64,000 bases of DNA from Bacillota bacterium. GTDB taxonomy: Bacteria > Bacillota > Clostridia > Christensenellales > Aristaeellaceae. The notes beneath the pieces are model-generated. The model made no database searches. It was given only the letters and a program-made list of their open reading frames with translations, and was not told where the DNA came from. Both the position numbers and the translations under genes were made by a program. Of the stretch, positions 8,827-18,374 are shown in pieces (the first letter of the stretch is position 1; every line of letters begins with the position of its first letter). The stretch lies in NCBI GenBank assembly GCA_030057655.1, contig JASGUQ010000038.1:1-64000 (forward strand), given 5' to 3'.

Positions 8827-9292
8827 CGTTTTTTCCTCCAGTTTTTTTGTGATTGATATATTCATCCAGCAATTCCGCCGCAAACCCGACAAGGTTTAAG
8901 CAGGGACGCTCGCTGTAATAGGCCTCCGTCCGCTCTGCCGGCACAGGGCTGTCTTTTTCCACGGTCAAACCCAGCAGATCCCTGCAGATCAACGATTTGT
9001 TCTTTTCCTTGAACCTCATCGCGACCGACTGGATCAATTCATAGTGTTCCGTTTTGGCCGCCCTGTCAAGGGGATCGGAATAACCATACAGCAGCCCCAA
9101 GACAATGAACATGCCGGTGACCGCGCCGCAGACTTCACGAAGCCGTCCCATCCCGCCGCCAAAGGAAGAGGAGATCTTGAGCGCTGTTTCAGTATCCAAT
9201 CCTGTTTCGTCACAAAAGGCCAATACGACTGATTGGGAGCAATTGTATCCTTTTGCGAACAATTCTTTTGCTGATTCCGAGTGAACGCTCAC
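8804..9292 (-). CDS. C_GCAxxG_C_C family redox protein
   Basis: 162 residues. The family signature is visible: GYNCSQSVVLAFCDETG near residue 15, SSFGGGMGRLREVCGAVTGMFIVLG near 42 (the C-GA-xx-G core), and later single cysteines in SLICRDLLG and RPCLNLVG. The family is defined by these conserved cysteines and is often found beside iron-sulfur and metal-handling genes in anaerobes; its biochemical role is not settled. It overlaps the NifX-like gene downstream and follows the two MinD-ferredoxin genes. Confidence 0.88.
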   Translation of the reverse strand: MSVHSESAKELFAKGYNCSQSVVLAFCDETGLDTETALKISSSFGGGMGRLREVCGAVTGMFIVLGLLYGYSDPLDRAAKTEHYELIQSVAMRFKEKNKSLICRDLLGLTVEKDSPVPAERTEAYYSERPCLNLVGFAAELLDEYINHKKTGGKNDENCGGV

Positions 9293-9357
9293 TTTTGTCT
9301 CCTCATGCCTTCTCTTAAGATTAGATATGGATCAAGCAAATTGTATCACATCGTGTT

Positions 9358-10224
9358 TCAGGCAAGAAACAGGTCCATTGTCTTTTGGTAAACCTTTTTC
9401 ACCGCCGTTCCCGACGCGCATTCGACGTCCACAATGGTTTGACCGTTGTTGACCGCTTTGACCGCAGCGGGATCAAAGGGGATGCTGCCGACAAAAGGCA
9501 GGCCCTGTTTTTCACAAAACCCTTCGATCTGTTTTGCGATCTCAAGGTTGGTATCAAATTTGTTGATGCACACCGCCATCTTTGTTCCAAATGTCGCTGC
9601 CGTATTGATGATGCGTTCCATATCGCTGATGCCTGAAACGGAAGGCTCAGCCACGATCAGAACCATGTCCACGCCGCTTAATGAAGCGATCACAGGACAC
9701 CCGATGCCGGGCGAGCCGTCTATGATCGCGAACGGGGCATCGTTAGCAGCCGATTTCATCCGCTTTTTGACCTCTGTAACCAGCTTTCCTGAAGTGCCGC
9801 TGCCCATTTTAAGCTGCGCGGTTGAAAAAATGCTTTCCTGATCGGCATACAGCATCATCTCGCCAGCCACCGCCGGGATCATCTTAATGGCGCCAACCGG
9901 GCATACAAACTCGCAAACGCCGCAGCCTTCGCATGCGTAAAGGTCTACAACATATTGTTTGTCTGCTGATGAAATGGCGTCGAATCTGCAGTGTTTTCTG
10001 CATTCATCACACGCGATACACAATTCCGGATCCAACAGCGCCTTTGGCAAACCATAATAGTCCGCCCTGCTTGGCTTAGCATTCTGCTCCGTTATCAGGT
10101 GAAGGTTGGGTGCGTCCACGTCGCAATCCGCATACGCCTGAGCGCTTGCAAGCTTGATAAAGGCGCTGGCAACCGTTGTTTTTCCAGTGCCTCCTTTTCC
10201 GCTAAGAATCAGAAGCTGTTTCAT
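9358..10224 (-). CDS. MinD/Mrp-type P-loop ATPase with inserted 2[4Fe-4S] ferredoxin domain (paralog 1)
   Basis: 288 residues. A deviant Walker A SGKGGTGKTT at the N-terminus is followed by a ferredoxin insert near residues 65-105 with two cluster motifs, CIACDECRKHC and CEGCGVCEFVC, each followed by CP/FDAI-type residues. The C-terminal part has FAIIDGSPGIGCPV and ADMVLIVAEPS-like segments of the MinD fold. Such ATPases are thought to load or transfer iron-sulfur clusters or act in electron transfer. Its 5' end overlaps the second paralog by 23 bp, so the pair is translationally coupled and probably forms a heterodimer (inference). Confidence 0.9.
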   Translation of the reverse strand: MKQLLILSGKGGTGKTTVASAFIKLASAQAYADCDVDAPNLHLITEQNAKPSRADYYGLPKALLDPELCIACDECRKHCRFDAISSADKQYVVDLYACEGCGVCEFVCPVGAIKMIPAVAGEMMLYADQESIFSTAQLKMGSGTSGKLVTEVKKRMKSAANDAPFAIIDGSPGIGCPVIASLSGVDMVLIVAEPSVSGISDMERIINTAATFGTKMAVCINKFDTNLEIAKQIEGFCEKQGLPFVGSIPFDPAAVKAVNNGQTIVDVECASGTAVKKVYQKTMDLFLA

Positions 10225-11065
10225 GCCGCACCTCCTTTTTCACAGTTTCAAGCAGGCTGTTGAACAATTCCCGGTATTCTTCACTCTCCCTGACAACGAT
10301 CTGCGCGTTTGAGTTTAATGTGCCAAGCTTCGTATCAAACGGAATCCGGCAGAGGATCCTGATGTTTTTCTCCAGGCAGAACTCCTCCGCCGGGTTGTCC
10401 TCTTCCAGGCATTTGTTAAGGACCACTCCAAACGGCTTATTGAAAAGCCTGACCAGTTCGTACACCATGCCCAGGTTGTGCACGCCAAACAAGGTGGGCT
10501 CAGCCACTAAAATGCAGTAATCCGCATCCTTAATGCTTTCCATCACGATGCAGGCGCTGCCAGGCGGGCAATCAATAAAAGTCATTTTATCTGACTGCGG
10601 ATCAATCTCAGCAAGCAGCCTGTTGATGATGGGGATGCCGGAAGGTTCGCCGGTATTCAAGATGCCCGTGTATACCGTCACCTGTTGGGAAGTCCCTTTT
10701 TGAACCCTGCCAATCACCTTGTCTTTCTCTGTCAGCGCCTTTTGAGGACAGACCAGGACGCAGCCGCCGCAGGAATGGCAGATCTCGTCAAAGACGATCA
10801 GTTTGCTTTTGGTATGGGCAAGGGCGTTGAACTGACAAAAATCAACGCATTTGCGGCATCCGTCGCACAATCCGTCATCCACTTTGGGAATTTGAACGGT
10901 CACTTCTTCTTCCTGAATCCCATCAGGTTTAAAAAACAGGTGCCCGTTCGGCTCTTCCACGTCACAGTCTATGTAGACGGATTCCTTTGCTGCAGCAGCT
11001 AAATTCACCGACACCAGGGTTTTTCCTGTGCCGCCCTTGCCGCTTAGCACGGCTATTTTCATCAT
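10202..11065 (-). CDS. MinD/Mrp-type P-loop ATPase with 2[4Fe-4S] ferredoxin domain (paralog 2)
   Basis: 287 residues, paralogous to the next gene downstream. Walker A is SGKGGTGKTL. The ferredoxin insert carries CDGCRKCVDFC and CHSCGGCVLVC. FIDCPPGSACIV and ILVAEPTLFGVHNL mark the Walker B/switch regions of the MinD fold. The start codon touches the stop of the NifX-like gene upstream. The tandem pair is a common arrangement in Clostridia, Desulfo-bacteria and archaea next to NifX-like proteins. It probably works in iron-sulfur cluster assembly or delivery. Confidence 0.9.
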   Translation of the reverse strand: MMKIAVLSGKGGTGKTLVSVNLAAAAKESVYIDCDVEEPNGHLFFKPDGIQEEEVTVQIPKVDDGLCDGCRKCVDFCQFNALAHTKSKLIVFDEICHSCGGCVLVCPQKALTEKDKVIGRVQKGTSQQVTVYTGILNTGEPSGIPIINRLLAEIDPQSDKMTFIDCPPGSACIVMESIKDADYCILVAEPTLFGVHNLGMVYELVRLFNKPFGVVLNKCLEEDNPAEEFCLEKNIRILCRIPFDTKLGTLNSNAQIVVRESEEYRELFNSLLETVKKEVRHETASDS

Positions 11066-11433
11066 CAGCCGCCCCCATGCCGATGAAATCCCGCGTGAAT
11101 CTCATCCAGCAAAGGCAGTTTCCCGGCAATGAAGGCGTCAATATTTTCCTTCACTGAGCCGTCTTGCGTTTTGTAGATCTTGATTCCAGCAGATTTCAGC
11201 ACATCTGCAGCGTTTTGCCCTAAGCGGGGGGTAAGCAGTGCATTGGCTTGGTTGTCTATGATGGTTTGCGCGGCTTTGATCCCCGCGCCTCCTGCGCTGT
11301 CCGCCGCATCATTGTTAAGAAACACGCTTTCTTTGCTTTCTACATTATAAACAAGAAAATAGGGCGTCCTTCCAAATGACGGGCAAACGTTTGTCTCCAT
11401 GGTTTTCTCATCCACCGGGATTACAATTATCAT
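11065..11433 (-). CDS. NifX/NifB-type cofactor-binding domain protein, first gene of the iron-sulfur operon
   Basis: 122 residues: MIIVIPVDEKTMETNVCPSF at the start, FLVYNVESKE, GAGIKAAQTIIDNQANALLTP and a C-terminal HAGFHRHGGG tail. This is the same small fold as the operon's last gene but a different subgroup. It may hold an iron-sulfur precursor handed to the MinD-ferredoxin pair encoded next. The ATG is preceded by AAGGAGGATCATT, a strong site. A near-consensus promoter lies about 40 bases upstream. Confidence 0.85.
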   Translation of the reverse strand: MIIVIPVDEKTMETNVCPSFGRTPYFLVYNVESKESVFLNNDAADSAGGAGIKAAQTIIDNQANALLTPRLGQNAADVLKSAGIKIYKTQDGSVKENIDAFIAGKLPLLDEIHAGFHRHGGG

Positions 11434-11475
11434 AATGATCCTCCTTCTAAATTATGGTTCATACCACTACTGTTT

Positions 11476-11503
11476 ATTATATCAGATTAATGACATATGT
11501 CAA
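11476..11503 (-). promoter_or_regulatory. Near-consensus promoter with CRP/FNR-like palindrome at the -35 box
   Basis: On the minus strand: TTGACA, 16-bp spacer, TATAAT, both boxes perfect. The -35 box is part of the 12-bp perfect palindrome TGACATATGTCA (11491-11502), wider context ATTGACATATGTCATT. This resembles sites of the CRP/FNR superfamily such as HcpR (TTGAC-N4-GTCAA) with one mismatch. A bound regulator would block or contact RNA polymerase directly. The promoter is seen; the regulator is inference. Confidence 0.7.
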
Positions 11504-11522
11504 TTATCTTTCCGAAAAGTTC

Positions 11523-11544
11523 AAAGCGGCCCTGCGGCCGCTTT
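11523..11544 (-). terminator. Hairpin downstream of trxA
   Basis: Perfect 9-bp stem AAAGCGGCC / GGCCGCTTT with a 4-base loop, 22 bases after the thioredoxin stop. The U-tract is weak, so it may be an imperfect terminator. Confidence 0.5.
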
Positions 11545-11565
11545 AAACTTGAAACTTTCATTGAA

Positions 11566-11874
11566 TTACTTGAGCATGCTCAGAATGCTGGCCTTGGGCA
11601 CAGCGCCGATGGTCTTGTTGGCAACCTCGCCGTTTTTGAACACGTATAGGGAGGGGATGCTCATGATGCGGTATCTGCGAGCGAGGTCGCTTTGCTCATC
11701 CACGTTGATCTTGCCAACTTTGATCTCGGGGTGTTCTTTGGCAATTTCCTCCACCACAGGGCTGACCATGCGGCAGGGGCCGCACCAGGGGGCCCAAAAG
11801 TCAATCAAAACGGGTTTGTCCGAGCGAAGGACTTCCTGTTCAAAGTTTTCTGAAGTAATCGTGAGTACTGACAT
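11566..11874 (-). CDS. trxA: Thioredoxin
   Basis: 102 residues, normal thioredoxin length. The active site WAPWCGPCRM lies near residue 30, followed by the cis-Pro segment IMSIPSLYVFKNG near 72. It reduces protein disulfides in the cytosol. The start was chosen at MSVLTIT, eight bases after a GGAG box; a longer frame starts six codons earlier. It lies downstream of leuS, from which it is separated by a terminator hairpin and an AT-rich gap, so it is probably transcribed on its own. Confidence 0.95.
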   Translation of the reverse strand: MSVLTITSENFEQEVLRSDKPVLIDFWAPWCGPCRMVSPVVEEIAKEHPEIKVGKINVDEQSDLARRYRIMSIPSLYVFKNGEVANKTIGAVPKASILSMLK

Positions 11875-11984
11875 TCTAACATCTCCATCCATTTAAAATA
11901 CAGCCATTGGCTTAATTAAATATACCCCGCTTGGGTGAAAAATAAACATGGGTTATTTACGAACAATTTAGATACATAAAAGTT

Positions 11985-12010
11985 CGGCAGACGTTTTTAA
12001 ACGCCTGCCG
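11985..12010 (-). terminator. Terminator after leuS
   Basis: Hairpin CGGCAG-x-CGTTT / AAACG-x-CTGCCG with one internal mismatch, followed on the minus strand by AACTTTTA, 30 bases after the leuS stop. Confidence 0.7.
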
Positions 12011-12040
12011 GAAAAGGAAAATCGACAAATCAAAGAAATT

Positions 12041-14458
12041 TTATTTGACGACCAGGTTCAGGAGGCGGTCCGGCACGTAGATGCATTTGACCACCTGTTT
12101 GCCCTCCAGCAGCTTTGTGACCGCGTCCAGGGACAGCAGGCTCTCCCCCGCGTCCTTGTCAAGGCCCGCGGGCACCATGACCCTGGCGCGCACCTTGCCA
12201 TTGACCTGAACGGCGATCTCAACATCGTCCGCCTTTAAGTATTCTTCCTCATAAACAGGCCAGGCCTGCTCATGGATGAAGCCCTCAAAACCGAGGTTCT
12301 GCCAGATCTCCTCGCAGATGTGCGGCGCGACAGGCGAGAGCAAAAGGAGAAGGGCTTTGAAGTCATCATTGCTGATGGCGCCCTGTTCATAATAGGAGTT
12401 GACCAGGGTCATCATCTGGGCGATGGCGGTGTTGAACTTCATGCGCTCAAAATCCTCGCCCACCTTTTTGATGCTCTGGTTGATGATGATGCGCAGGCTG
12501 TCCGTATATCCTTCCCTGGTTTGATCCACCATCTCCTGAAGGCGCCAGACGCGCTCCAAAAAGCGCCTGGTGCCGCGTGCGCCGTTCATGCTCCATGGGA
12601 TGGCCTGATCAAAGGCCCCCATGAACATCTCGTACACCCTGAAGGCGTCCGCGCCGATCTCATCCACCAGGTCGTCCGGATTAATGACATTGCCGCGGGA
12701 CTTGGACATTTTTTCGCCGTTTTCGCCAAGGATCATGCCATGGCTGGTGCGCTTCTGATAGGGTTCAGGCGCCTTGACCTGGCCGATGTCATGCAGGAAA
12801 AGGTGCCAGAAGCGGCTGTACAGCAGGTGCAGGGTGGTGTGCTCCATGCCGCCGTTGTACCAGTCCACCGGCATCCAGTAATCAAGCGCTTCCTGGGAGG
12901 CGTACTCCGAATCATTGTGGGGATCGCAGTAGCGCAGGAAATACCAGCTGGACCCCGCCCACTGGGGCATGGTGTCCGTCTCGCGCTTTGCGGGCTGGCC
13001 GCATTTGGGGCAGGTGGTTTTGACCCAGTCGGTCATCGCGGCCAGGGGGCTCTCGCCGGAATCGGTCGGCTCGTAGCTGTCCACCTGGGGCAGGAGCAGG
13101 GGCAGCTCGCTCTCAGGAAGCGGCACGATGCCGCAATGGTCGCAGTGCACAATCGGGATGGGCTCACCCCAGTAACGCTGGCGACTGAACACCCAGTCGC
13201 GCAGTTTGTAGTTAATCTTGCGCTCGCCAATGCCTTTTTCAACCACCCAGTCGGTCATCGCTTCCTTGGCCTTCTGCACGCTCATGCCGTTTAAGAAGCC
13301 GGAGTTGACCAGGGTGCCTTCTTCAATATCTGTAAAAGCGGCCTTGGTGATGTCACCGCCGGCAACCACCTCAATAATCGGCAGATCAAAGGCAGTTGCA
13401 AATTCCCAGTCGCGCTCGTCGTGTCCGGGAACGGCCATGATGGCGCCAGTGCCGTAGCCCATCAAGACATAGTCCGATACCCAGAGCGGGATCTCTTTCC
13501 CGGTGGCGGGGTTGATCGCGTAAAGGCCTTTGATCTCAACGCCGGTCTTATCCTTTTGCAGCTCGGTGCGCTCAAAATCATTCTTCAGCGCCGCTTTCTG
13601 GGCATACTCTCTTAATTCCTCGTTGTTCAGGATGCGGTCTTTGAATTTCTCCAGGAAGGGATGCTCAGGTGAAAGCACCATGTAGGTTGCGCCAAAGAGC
13701 GTGTCGGGGCGGGTGGTGAACACGCGCAGCTTCTCCTGCGTGCCCGCGATCATGAAATCAACCTCGGCGCCCTCTGAGCGGCCGATCCAGTTGCGCTGCT
13801 GCGCCTTGACGCGGTCAATAAAGTCCACCGTGTCCAGGCCGTCCAGCAGTTTCTGGGCGTATTTGGTGATGGCCAGCATCCACTGGTTTTTGACCCTGCG
13901 GGTGACCTCGTGCCCGCAGCGCTCACACGCGCCGCCGACAACCTCCTCATTGGCCAGGCCGACCTTGCAGGAAGGGCACCAGTTGATGGGCATCTCCGCC
14001 TTGTAAGCCAGGCCATGTTCAAACAGCTTCAGGAAGATCCACTGGGTCCATTTGTAATAATTGGGATCCGTGGTGTCCACCTCGCGGGAATAATCAAAGG
14101 AGAAGCCCAACCGCTTCAGCTGCTCGCGGAAGTGGTTGATGTTTTCCCTGGTGACTTTGGCCGGGGGCACATGGTTGGCGATGGCGTAGTTCTCAGTGGG
14201 CAGGCCGAAGGCGTCCCAGCCGATGGGGTAAAGAACGTTGTAGCCCTCCATCCTGCGCTTGCGGGCAATGATATCAAGGGCCGTGTTGCTGCGGGGATGC
14301 CCCACATGCAAGCCTGCGCCGGAAGGATAGGGAAACTCGATCAGGCAGTAGTACTTGGGCTTTGAAGTATCCGAAGAAGCTGCGAAAACCTGCTTTTCTT
14401 CCCAGTATTTCTGCCACTTCGGCTCTATCTCTGAAGGGGTATACGGCACAAAAGACAT
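12041..14458 (-). CDS. leuS: Leucyl-tRNA synthetase
   Basis: 805 residues, the usual bacterial length. Class I signatures are present: the HIGH-like [10 protein letters not shown] near residue 45 and KMSKSRGNV near 570. The CP1 editing domain follows near 220-400 ([13 protein letters not shown]) and zinc-binding cysteine pairs occur at WCPSCKVG and CERCG. It charges tRNA-Leu. The ATG was chosen behind GGAGG. It sits 94 bp after hydF on the same strand and may be co-transcribed with the hydrogenase maturation genes; no T-box is visible in that gap. Confidence 0.97.
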   Translation of the reverse strand: MSFVPYTPSEIEPKWQKYWEEKQVFAASSDTSKPKYYCLIEFPYPSGAGLHVGHPRSNTALDIIARKRRMEGYNVLYPIGWDAFGLPTENYAIANHVPPAKVTRENINHFREQLKRLGFSFDYSREVDTTDPNYYKWTQWIFLKLFEHGLAYKAEMPINWCPSCKVGLANEEVVGGACERCGHEVTRRVKNQWMLAITKYAQKLLDGLDTVDFIDRVKAQQRNWIGRSEGAEVDFMIAGTQEKLRVFTTRPDTLFGATYMVLSPEHPFLEKFKDRILNNEELREYAQKAALKNDFERTELQKDKTGVEIKGLYAINPATGKEIPLWVSDYVLMGYGTGAIMAVPGHDERDWEFATAFDLPIIEVVAGGDITKAAFTDIEEGTLVNSGFLNGMSVQKAKEAMTDWVVEKGIGERKINYKLRDWVFSRQRYWGEPIPIVHCDHCGIVPLPESELPLLLPQVDSYEPTDSGESPLAAMTDWVKTTCPKCGQPAKRETDTMPQWAGSSWYFLRYCDPHNDSEYASQEALDYWMPVDWYNGGMEHTTLHLLYSRFWHLFLHDIGQVKAPEPYQKRTSHGMILGENGEKMSKSRGNVINPDDLVDEIGADAFRVYEMFMGAFDQAIPWSMNGARGTRRFLERVWRLQEMVDQTREGYTDSLRIIINQSIKKVGEDFERMKFNTAIAQMMTLVNSYYEQGAISNDDFKALLLLLSPVAPHICEEIWQNLGFEGFIHEQAWPVYEEEYLKADDVEIAVQVNGKVRARVMVPAGLDKDAGESLLSLDAVTKLLEGKQVVKCIYVPDRLLNLVVK

Positions 14459-14551
14459 CAGGCAATTCCTCCTTTTAAATACCTGCAAAGTATAGAAGGA
14501 ATCGCCCGATTTGTAAAGTAAAGAGCTTTAAACCGGTTTGTAAAGGATGAG

Positions 14552-15754
14552 TCAGCCGATCAACCTCCGCATTTCCGGAAAGGGGGCAAGCGCCTGATCC
14601 AGGATGCCGTTCATGTGGGCGATGGCCACGCCATAATTGGTGATGGGGACTCCCGCTTGCGCCGCCTTGCTGATGCGGTGGTTCATCTCCTTGTCATTGA
14701 GCATGCAGCCGCCGCAGTGCACCACCAGGGCATACGGCGACAGATTCTCCGGAAATTGACCGCCGGAAGTGAAGGCGAAGTGCAGCTCTTTTCCGGTATG
14801 CTTTCTGATCAGGCGGGGCAGTTTGACCGTGCCGATGTCCTCACACTGGCGGTGATGGGTGCAGCCTTCAGAGATCAAAACCGTGTCCCCCTCCCGCAGG
14901 CTGTCCAGGCTTTTGGCCCCTTCCGCCGTTTTGTAAAGGTTGCCTTTGAAGCGAGCGAACAGAATGGAAAAGGAGGTCAGCGGCTGATCCTGGGGCAGCA
15001 ACTTAAAAACCTGTGAAAACACCTGGGAATCGGTGATCACAAGGCGCGGGGGAGCCAGCAAGGCCTCAAGGGCCAGTGGCAGCTCTTCCAGCCTCGATAG
15101 CATGGGAAGGGCCCCTGCGTCCAGAATGTCCCGGATGGTCTGCTGCTGGGGCAGGATCAGCCTGCCCTTGGGGGCGGAATCATCAATGGGCGTCACCAAA
15201 AGCACCTTGTCCCCCGGGTTCAGCAGATCCCCCACCAGTTGCCGGGGCGCGTCTTTGGACTTGCCAAGGCTGGCAATGCGCTCTTTCAATTCATCAATGC
15301 CCTCCCCTGTCAGGGCGCTCACCCACAGGGCCTCCTCCTGAATTGGAGGACGATCGGTCAACAAGTCCGCTTTATTGAAGACGATGACATGGGGTATGTT
15401 TCGCGTCTGAACCAGGCGCAGCAGCGCCTGATCTTCCGGGGTCTGTCCAGTTTCTGCATCCTGAACCAGGACGGCCACATCCGTTTTGTCCAGCATCCGC
15501 TGGCTGCGCGCCACCCGAAGGCCGCCCAATTCGCCTTCGTCGTCGATGCCTGGGGTGTCGATGATGACCACAGGCCCCAGGGGCAAGAGCTCCATGGCTT
15601 TTTGCACAGGGTCAGTGGTGGTGCCCTTTACCGGGGACACGATGGACAGCGTCTGCCCGGTCACCGCATTGACCAGGCTGGATTTGCCCGCGTTGCGCCT
15701 GCCGAAAAAACCAATGTGAACCCGTTGGGCGCTGGGCGTTTCATTCAGTGACAT
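14552..15754 (-). CDS. hydF: [FeFe]-hydrogenase maturation GTPase HydF
   Basis: 400 residues. HydF is the scaffold GTPase on which the 2Fe subcluster is assembled before delivery to HydA. The GTPase domain shows GRRNAGKSSLVNAV (G1), a threonine-rich GTTTDPV (G2), IIDTPGIDD (G3) and VFNKADLL (G4). The C-terminal cluster domain has the signature CTHH near 305 and HCGGC near 353, spaced as in HydF. It lies 21 bp downstream of hydG in the maturation operon. No hydrogenase structural gene is in the window. Confidence 0.96.
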   Translation of the reverse strand: MSLNETPSAQRVHIGFFGRRNAGKSSLVNAVTGQTLSIVSPVKGTTTDPVQKAMELLPLGPVVIIDTPGIDDEGELGGLRVARSQRMLDKTDVAVLVQDAETGQTPEDQALLRLVQTRNIPHVIVFNKADLLTDRPPIQEEALWVSALTGEGIDELKERIASLGKSKDAPRQLVGDLLNPGDKVLLVTPIDDSAPKGRLILPQQQTIRDILDAGALPMLSRLEELPLALEALLAPPRLVITDSQVFSQVFKLLPQDQPLTSFSILFARFKGNLYKTAEGAKSLDSLREGDTVLISEGCTHHRQCEDIGTVKLPRLIRKHTGKELHFAFTSGGQFPENLSPYALVVHCGGCMLNDKEMNHRISKAAQAGVPITNYGVAIAHMNGILDQALAPFPEMRRLIG

Positions 15755-15775
15755 GAATTTATCCCTTTCACTTTT

Positions 15776-17224
15776 CTAAAAACGGAAGTCCCGCCGGTTG
15801 GAATAGAGGATGTCCCGGATGTTGTCTTTCGCGATGGTTTTCACCTTTTCCTGGGAGATTTTTTCCAGCTCCCGGTCAATGAGATGGAGGCCCGCCGCCT
15901 TTGTTGCCGGGGAAGCATAGTCTGTCAAGTACTCGGCCAGGGTCATCAGGGCATTGGGATGGCAGCAGTTGATGATCTGGCCGCTTTTGCACAGGCTCAT
16001 GAAGCGGTCGCCCGTTCTGCCTTCCCGGTAGCAAGCAGTGCAGAAAGAAGGAATATAACCCAGATACATCAGCCAATGGACAACCTCATCCAGGGTGCGC
16101 TGATCGGACACCTCAAACTGTTCCGAATCATGGGGGCGCTCCTGCTCGCCATACCCGCCAACCGAGGTGCGGGAAGCGCCGCTGATCTGTGAAATACCAA
16201 GGCTCAGCACCTTTTCCCTGACCGCCTGACTTTCCCTGGTGGAGATGATCATCCCTGTATAAGGCACGGCAATGCGGATGCAGGCGATGATTTTTTCAAA
16301 GATCTCATCGCTGAGGCCGTTGTCAAACACATCCGGGTCAATGTCATCCGCCCGCTTGATCCGGGGCACGCTGATGGTGTGCGGGCCTACGCCAAACACT
16401 GCTTCCAGATGCTCCGCGTGCATCAGGAGTCCCGCGAACTCATACTGGTAGTTTTCAAGCCCAAACAGCACCCCCAAGCCCACGTCGTCAATGCCGCCCT
16501 GCATGGCCCTGTCCATGGCCAGGGTGTGATAATCATAATCATGCTTGGGGCCGGTGGGGTGCAGCTTCAGGTAGCTCTCTTTGTGGTAGGTTTCCTGGAA
16601 AAGAATGTAGGTGCCGATGCCGGCGTCCTTCAATTTGCGGTAATTTTCCACCGTGGTGGCGGCGATGTTGACGTTGACCCGGCGGATGGCGCCGTTTTTG
16701 TGCTTGATGGAATAGATGGTATGGATGCTTTCAAGAACATATTCCAGGGGGTTGTTGACCGGGTCTTCCCCCGTTTCCAGCGCCAAACGCTTGTGCCCCA
16801 TGTCCTGCAGAGCGATCACTTCCCTGCGGATCTCCTCCTGGCTGAGTTTTTTGCGGGGGATGTTCTTGTTTTTCATGTGATAGGGGCAGTACACGCAGCC
16901 GTTGACGCAGTAGTTGGACAGGTACAAGGGCGCGAACATCACGATGCGGTTGCCGTAGAAGGCTTGTTTGATCTCCCGGGCCAGGCGGAAGATCTCCTCC
17001 GTTTTTTCGGGGACATCGCAGGCCAAAAGCACTGCGGCCTCCCGGTGGCTCAGCCCCTCGCAGTGAAAGCCCCGCCCGTCGCGCTTTGGCCGGGCTTTTT
17101 CAAGGATGCTGTTGATCAGGGGGATGTTGTGCTTGTTTTTTTCCGCGTAGCGGACGGTCTCCAGGATCTCCTCGTGGTTGATGAAGTCCTCAGGTCTGTT
17201 GGATTTTGGATCATAAATTGCCAT
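15776..17224 (-). CDS. hydG: [FeFe]-hydrogenase maturation radical SAM tyrosine lyase HydG
   Basis: 482 residues. HydG cleaves tyrosine to give the CO and CN ligands of the H-cluster. The radical-SAM site CVNGCVYCPYHMKN (C-x3-C-x2-C) lies near residue 97. The C-terminal domain carries the second-cluster motif FCTACYREG plus a downstream cysteine in SLCKSGQ, as expected for HydG and unlike ThiH. MDRAMQGGIDDVGLGVLFG is another HydG/ThiH landmark. It sits between hydE and hydF in the same direction. Confidence 0.96.
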   Translation of the reverse strand: MAIYDPKSNRPEDFINHEEILETVRYAEKNKHNIPLINSILEKARPKRDGRGFHCEGLSHREAAVLLACDVPEKTEEIFRLAREIKQAFYGNRIVMFAPLYLSNYCVNGCVYCPYHMKNKNIPRKKLSQEEIRREVIALQDMGHKRLALETGEDPVNNPLEYVLESIHTIYSIKHKNGAIRRVNVNIAATTVENYRKLKDAGIGTYILFQETYHKESYLKLHPTGPKHDYDYHTLAMDRAMQGGIDDVGLGVLFGLENYQYEFAGLLMHAEHLEAVFGVGPHTISVPRIKRADDIDPDVFDNGLSDEIFEKIIACIRIAVPYTGMIISTRESQAVREKVLSLGISQISGASRTSVGGYGEQERPHDSEQFEVSDQRTLDEVVHWLMYLGYIPSFCTACYREGRTGDRFMSLCKSGQIINCCHPNALMTLAEYLTDYASPATKAAGLHLIDRELEKISQEKVKTIAKDNIRDILYSNRRDFRF

Positions 17225-17318
17225 GGTTTGCTCCTTTCTTTGGGTCAGAATGCTCTTTCCGTCAGAGGGAATTGAGGTCAGATTAATTCATCAGGTTTTC
17301 GCCGAATCAGGGTCGTTT

Positions 17319-18374
17319 TTATAAAGGCAGATGGTCTCCTTTCTTAAGCGACATCGCGCAGCCGGCAGAGGCGATGCGCTGCCGCAATTCCTCCAGGTTC
17401 TGCGCGCTTTCCGCGCCGCTTGACAGTTTGTTGTTGTACAGGCTGTACCTTTCCCGAAGCGCCGGGGGCGACAGGTTGGGCATCACCACGTTCGCGCCGG
17501 ACAAGATTCCTTTTTCCCGTCCGCCTTCCTCCAAAGAACCAAGGGCCGTGGTGGCGGGGAGCAGCACATTGGGATGCATCAAGCGCAGAAGGGATAAGAG
17601 AAAGGCGGTCAGAGAGAGGCTGCCTGCGGGGTGCTGGGCGAAAGGCGTTTGAGAGTGCGGGATAAAAGGGCCGATGCCGCACATTTCCGGCGCGTATTCC
17701 TCAATAAATTTCAGGTCTTCCGCCAGAATATCATGCGTTTGACCCGGGGAACCGACCATCATCCCGCAGCCTGCCTGAAAGCCGAGGGCTTTTAAATCCC
17801 TGAGGCAGCGCATGCGGTTTGAAAAGCTCATGCTGCCGGGATGCAAAAGCGCGTAATGCGCCGCGTTGGCCGTTTCATGGCGGAGAAGGTAGCGGTCCGC
17901 ACCGGCCTGTTTCATGGCCTGATAGGCGGCATAATGGTATTCTCCCAAAGAAAGGGTGAGCGAACAATCTACAAAACTGGTCTTGATGTCATGGGCCAGC
18001 CGGCAGATCCTTTCAACGCTGTAAGCCCCTGACTCCCCGCCCTGCAGCACAAAGGTGCGGAGGCCCAGTTGATATCCTTCCTGGCAGCAGTCCAAGATTT
18101 CCTGATCGCTTAAGGCATAGCGCTGGCAATGGGCGTTTGATTTGCGGATTCCGCAGTAATAGCAATCATTGCCGCAGATGTTGCTGATCTCAATCAGCCC
18201 GCGGACAAACACAATGTCCCCATATACCTCGCGCCTCTTGCCCCGGGCCAGCTCTGCCGCGTATTCAGCAACGCCGGCCTCGTCAAATGAAGAGATCAGC
18301 CTTGCATAATCAATGAGGGGCAGGCTGCGCTCCCGGGCCAAAAGATCGATCAGGTCAAAGGCTTCCTGCGCCAT
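17319..18374 (-). CDS. hydE: [FeFe]-hydrogenase maturation radical SAM protein HydE
   Basis: 351 residues. HydE works with HydG and HydF to build the dithiolate bridge of the H-cluster. The radical-SAM motif CGNDCYYCGIRKSN (C-x3-C-x2-C) lies near residue 66. It is followed by FVLQGGESG and GCGMMVGSPGQTHDIL, typical of the BioB/HydE group, and FIPHSQTPFA near 240. Its first 20 bases overlap the small TM1266-like gene, so they are coupled. A 94-bp gap separates it from hydG. Confidence 0.95.
   Translation of the reverse strand: MAQEAFDLIDLLARERSLPLIDYARLISSFDEAGVAEYAAELARGKRREVYGDIVFVRGLIEISNICGNDCYYCGIRKSNAHCQRYALSDQEILDCCQEGYQLGLRTFVLQGGESGAYSVERICRLAHDIKTSFVDCSLTLSLGEYHYAAYQAMKQAGADRYLLRHETANAAHYALLHPGSMSFSNRMRCLRDLKALGFQAGCGMMVGSPGQTHDILAEDLKFIEEYAPEMCGIGPFIPHSQTPFAQHPAGSLSLTAFLLSLLRLMHPNVLLPATTALGSLEEGGREKGILSGANVVMPNLSPPALRERYSLYNNKLSSGAESAQNLEELRQRIASAGCAMSLKKGDHLPL

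Noticed and set aside
12272-13294. Long plus-strand frame inside leuS (340 codons)
   Set aside because: It is antisense to the well-supported leuS coding sequence, lacks a ribosome site and encodes no recognisable protein.
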